In this document: one piece after another, positions 7,026 through 8,897 of the stretch
How the letters are laid out: each line of letters begins with the position of its first letter
Numbering within the stretch: position 1 is the stretch's first letter
Assembly (NCBI GenBank): GCA_040751955.1
Contig: JBFMFY010000096.1
Span: 1-8,897 of the forward strand
Direction: 5' to 3'
Length of the DNA stretch: 8,897 bases
From: SpSt-333 sp040751955
GTDB taxonomy: Bacteria > Bacteroidota > Ignavibacteria > UBA10030 > UBA8401
Translations under genes and position numbers: made by a program
Notes under the pieces: generated by a model
What the model was told of the DNA's origin: nothing
Databases searched by the model: none
What the model saw: the letters and a program-made list of their open reading frames with translations, nothing else

Positions 7026-7051
7026 TTTACAATCACACGAACGTAGTATTC
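7026..7051 (-). promoter_or_regulatory. Shared upstream motif, copy B (promoter or regulator site)
   Basis: The minus strand reads GAATACTACGTTCG followed by TGTGATTGTAAA, matching the copy at 6178-6203 at 22 of 26 positions. The -7-like element is TACGTTCG (7045-7038), one base off TAnnTTTG. A possible -33 TTGG lies 21 bases upstream (7070-7067). The motif ends 34 bases before the response-regulator ATG, inside the kinase-regulator gap. It could allow regulator expression independent of the kinase, or be an autoregulatory binding site. Confidence 0.45.
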
Positions 7052-7094
7052 AATTGATACCGCCCGCCAATGATCACGGCAGCCGTTTGTTGCT

Positions 7095-8897
7095 TCACAG
7101 TTGAACCGATATGGAAATTATTGTTCCCTTCCCCGCGGCGGATTCAATGACGAACGACCCGCCGATATCTTCAATACGCTTTTTCATGTTATGCAGTCCG
7201 TTGCCGAAACGTGAGGTATTTGAAACATCGAACCCAATACCGTTGTCGGAAATTGAAAAAAGAAGTCTTCCGGTTTCGACATGCAGTTGGGCGTGGATTT
7301 CCGTCGCCTTGGAATACTTGACAATATTGTTCACGGCTTCTTTGACTGTAAGAAAAATATTTCGGCGAAATTCCGCTGAAAGAGACTGCATCGGAAGTTC
7401 GTCGGAAAATGAAATCGAAGCACGGATAGCCGTCATCTCAAACGTTTCGCTGATGAACTCACGAAGGTATGCCGCCATGTTTTCCAATTTGTCGTTCTTC
7501 GGATTGATCGCCCAGATGATCTGACTCATGCTATCGATTACCTCGCGTGATGTCTCGGTAATCTTTCTGAGATGTTTGGGTGTATCATCAGCATTGCGCG
7601 CGGCAAGTTCGCTTAAGATGGCGATCTTGGTAAGGTTCGCCCCTACTTCGTCATGCATGTCTTTTGAAATGCGTGCACGTTCGCGCTCCAAAGCTTTTTC
7701 ATGTTCGAGTTGTTCAATGCGCCGTCGCACTTTTTTTAATTCGACGTACCGGATAAGTCCCGCAAACGAGCCGAAGATGATGATGCCAATGATGACAGAA
7801 AACCACCATGCAGCCCAAAACGGCGGCGGAAGAGAAAATGAAACCGAAGCGCCGGTGGTATTCCATACGCCGTCGTCGTTACAAGCTATCACTCGGAATA
7901 CAAAATCGCCCGATGGGAGGTTGGTAAAAGCTGCTCGATGTTGATTTCCCGCATCGACCCAGTCGGTATGAAATCCCTCCAGAATATATTTGTACCTGAC
8001 CCGCGAAGGAACACGGAAACTCAGTGCGTTAAAATAAAATGTAATGTCGTTCACCGGATAGTGCAGAGTGAATGCCGACTGTGCAGATATTTCTTTTCCA
8101 TCCGAAACTATTTTTTCTATATGGACGGGTGGAACGACAGTATTATTTTTTAAATTATCAGGATCAACAATGGCAACTCCTTTGATTGTTGCAAACCATA
8201 ATGTGCCGTCTCGCATTTTCCACCCTCCTTGCTGGAAACTCCCGTTCCCTTCCGCACTGCGCATACCGTCTTCTTCTCCGTAGATGGTGCAGGGAATCCT
8301 GTCGATGGTGTGGTCGTCGAACAATTCTATGTCGGATTTTTTCACAACAAAGATTCCCTTGTTGCTGCTCATCCACAGTGAGCCGCGGTCATCTTCCAGT
8401 ATTACGTGGATGGTATTGCTGTAAAGACCGTTGTTTACTGTGTATGAATAGAAGCGATTGTTTTTTCTTTTTGCCAAGCCGCCGTCGGTTGCAATCCACA
8501 ACGTCCCGTTCGCATCCTGATAGATGGATCGAATCCAGTTGTTCGGCAGTCCGTCCTTAACGGTGTAACGAGTAAGGGTTTGTTTGCGAAAGTGAAATAG
8601 CCCTTCTTGGGCCCCGATCCACATTGAGCCGTCGAAATCGGTCTTCATGGTTCGGATGGAAATATCAGCCGAAGAATTTCCGAGAAAGAGTGAATCAATG
8701 ATTTTCTCATTCTCTATAATTCGTATCCCTCCGTTCTGCGACGCAATCCAGATTCTGCCGATTGAATCCATGGCAAGCGTAAAACTGAGAAACTCCCGAG
8801 GCAGGGGACGCGGAGTTCTATTCCCCACTGTAAGTTCGTTGCCGCCAAGCCAGATATTGTTGTTTCTATCCTCCAAAAAACAAAAATAGGCGGTGGC
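7095..8897 (-). CDS. Sensor histidine kinase with propeller, Y_Y_Y, HisKA_3 and HATPase_c domains (N-terminus beyond window)
   Basis: The frame is open through the right edge; 600 codons are visible (residues counted from base 8897). A TTG at 8876 is inside a propeller repeat (FLEDRNNNIWLGG) and is not the real start. Two-component propeller repeats (GSMWIGAQEGLF, GTLWIATDGGLA, GSLWMSSNKGIF, GTLWFATIKGVA) run to about residue 250. A Y_Y_Y domain (about 270-352) contains RYKYILEGFHTDWVDAG. One membrane helix lies at about 361-385, then a short linker. HisKA_3 follows (about 402-467) with phospho-acceptor H415 in DMHDEVGANL and the IIWAINPKND motif. HATPase_c has its N box around N523, DNGIGFD at about 551-557 and GNGLHNM at about 565-571. 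All catalytic elements look intact. The propeller and Y_Y_Y part should be periplasmic and sense an external signal; the kinase then phosphorylates the NarL-type regulator encoded downstream. The missing N-terminal part probably holds the signal peptide and more propeller blades. Confidence 0.94.
   Translation of the reverse strand, partial: ATAYFCFLEDRNNNIWLGGNELTVGNRTPRPLPREFLSFTLAMDSIGRIWIASQNGGIRIIENEKIIDSLFLGNSSADISIRTMKTDFDGSMWIGAQEGLFHFRKQTLTRYTVKDGLPNNWIRSIYQDANGTLWIATDGGLAKRKNNRFYSYTVNNGLYSNTIHVILEDDRGSLWMSSNKGIFVVKKSDIELFDDHTIDRIPCTIYGEEDGMRSAEGNGSFQQGGWKMRDGTLWFATIKGVAIVDPDNLKNNTVVPPVHIEKIVSDGKEISAQSAFTLHYPVNDITFYFNALSFRVPSRVRYKYILEGFHTDWVDAGNQHRAAFTNLPSGDFVFRVIACNDDGVWNTTGASVSFSLPPPFWAAWWFSVIIGIIIFGSFAGLIRYVELKKVRRRIEQLEHEKALERERARISKDMHDEVGANLTKIAILSELAARNADDTPKHLRKITETSREVIDSMSQIIWAINPKNDKLENMAAYLREFISETFEMTAIRASISFSDELPMQSLSAEFRRNIFLTVKEAVNNIVKYSKATEIHAQLHVETGRLLFSISDNGIGFDVSNTSRFGNGLHNMKKRIEDIGGSFVIESAAGKGTIISISVQL

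Noticed and set aside
7528..7944. Plus-strand open frames opposite the sensor kinase (7111-7524 and 7528-7944)
   Set aside because: They are Ser/Arg-rich shadows of the well-conserved HisKA_3/HATPase_c coding sequence, with no recognisable domain.
7095..8876. TTG at 8876 as the true start of the sensor kinase
   Set aside because: The same frame continues to the window edge with propeller-like sequence (TAYFCFLEDRNNNIW), and a start there would remove the signal peptide and cut a blade. The gene is treated as 5'-partial.

Overview
The window looks like a chromosomal segment of a bacterium of the Ignavibacteria/Chlorobi side of the FCB (Bacteroidota-like) group. The best evidence is a secreted Asp-box protein ending in a type A type IX secretion (T9SS) sorting domain with the characteristic SQNYPNPFNPTTAIRF start. 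A triple-tyrosine/propeller sensor kinase and promoter-like TAnnTTTG elements fit the same group. No tRNA, rRNA, CRISPR array, transposase or phage gene was seen.

Layout. Bases 1-1237 (minus) hold the 5' part of a secreted protein gene that runs off the left edge. It has a clear signal peptide but no well-placed in-frame start codon, and a (GT)n microsatellite lies exactly between the best start codon and the signal peptide. Diverging from it, 1334-3433 (plus) encodes a membrane-anchored, coiled-coil, PAS-containing histidine-kinase-like protein. Its ATP-binding motifs are intact, but the phospho-accepting histidine is replaced by asparagine. Twelve bases downstream is a DUF2461 gene (3446-4153). 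After a spacer built around an imperfect inverted repeat (4169-4260) comes an RluE-type 23S rRNA pseudouridine synthase gene (4263-4820). A strong bidirectional terminator (4824-4856) separates these plus-strand genes from the convergent minus-strand block.

The minus-strand block, in transcription order, is: a sensor histidine kinase (7095-8897, N-terminus beyond the right edge) with two-component propeller repeats, a Y_Y_Y domain, one membrane helix, HisKA_3 and HATPase_c; a NarL/LuxR-type response regulator (6356-6991); and the T9SS-exported Asp-box protein (4899-6107). The kinase and regulator form an evident two-component pair, with the sensor domain outside the cytoplasmic membrane. A 26-bp motif conserved at 22 of 26 positions occurs in the same orientation upstream of both the regulator and the exported protein. 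It includes a TAnnTTTG-like -7 element, so it may be a shared promoter or regulator site linking the two genes.

The most interesting points are the histidine-less kinase, the possibly phase-variable or frameshifted start of the left-edge secreted protein, and the shared upstream motif. No spacer exceeds 300 bases. The longest, 6108-6355, holds only the shared motif and otherwise unrecognised sequence. The spacer 1238-1333 holds only a weak promoter candidate.
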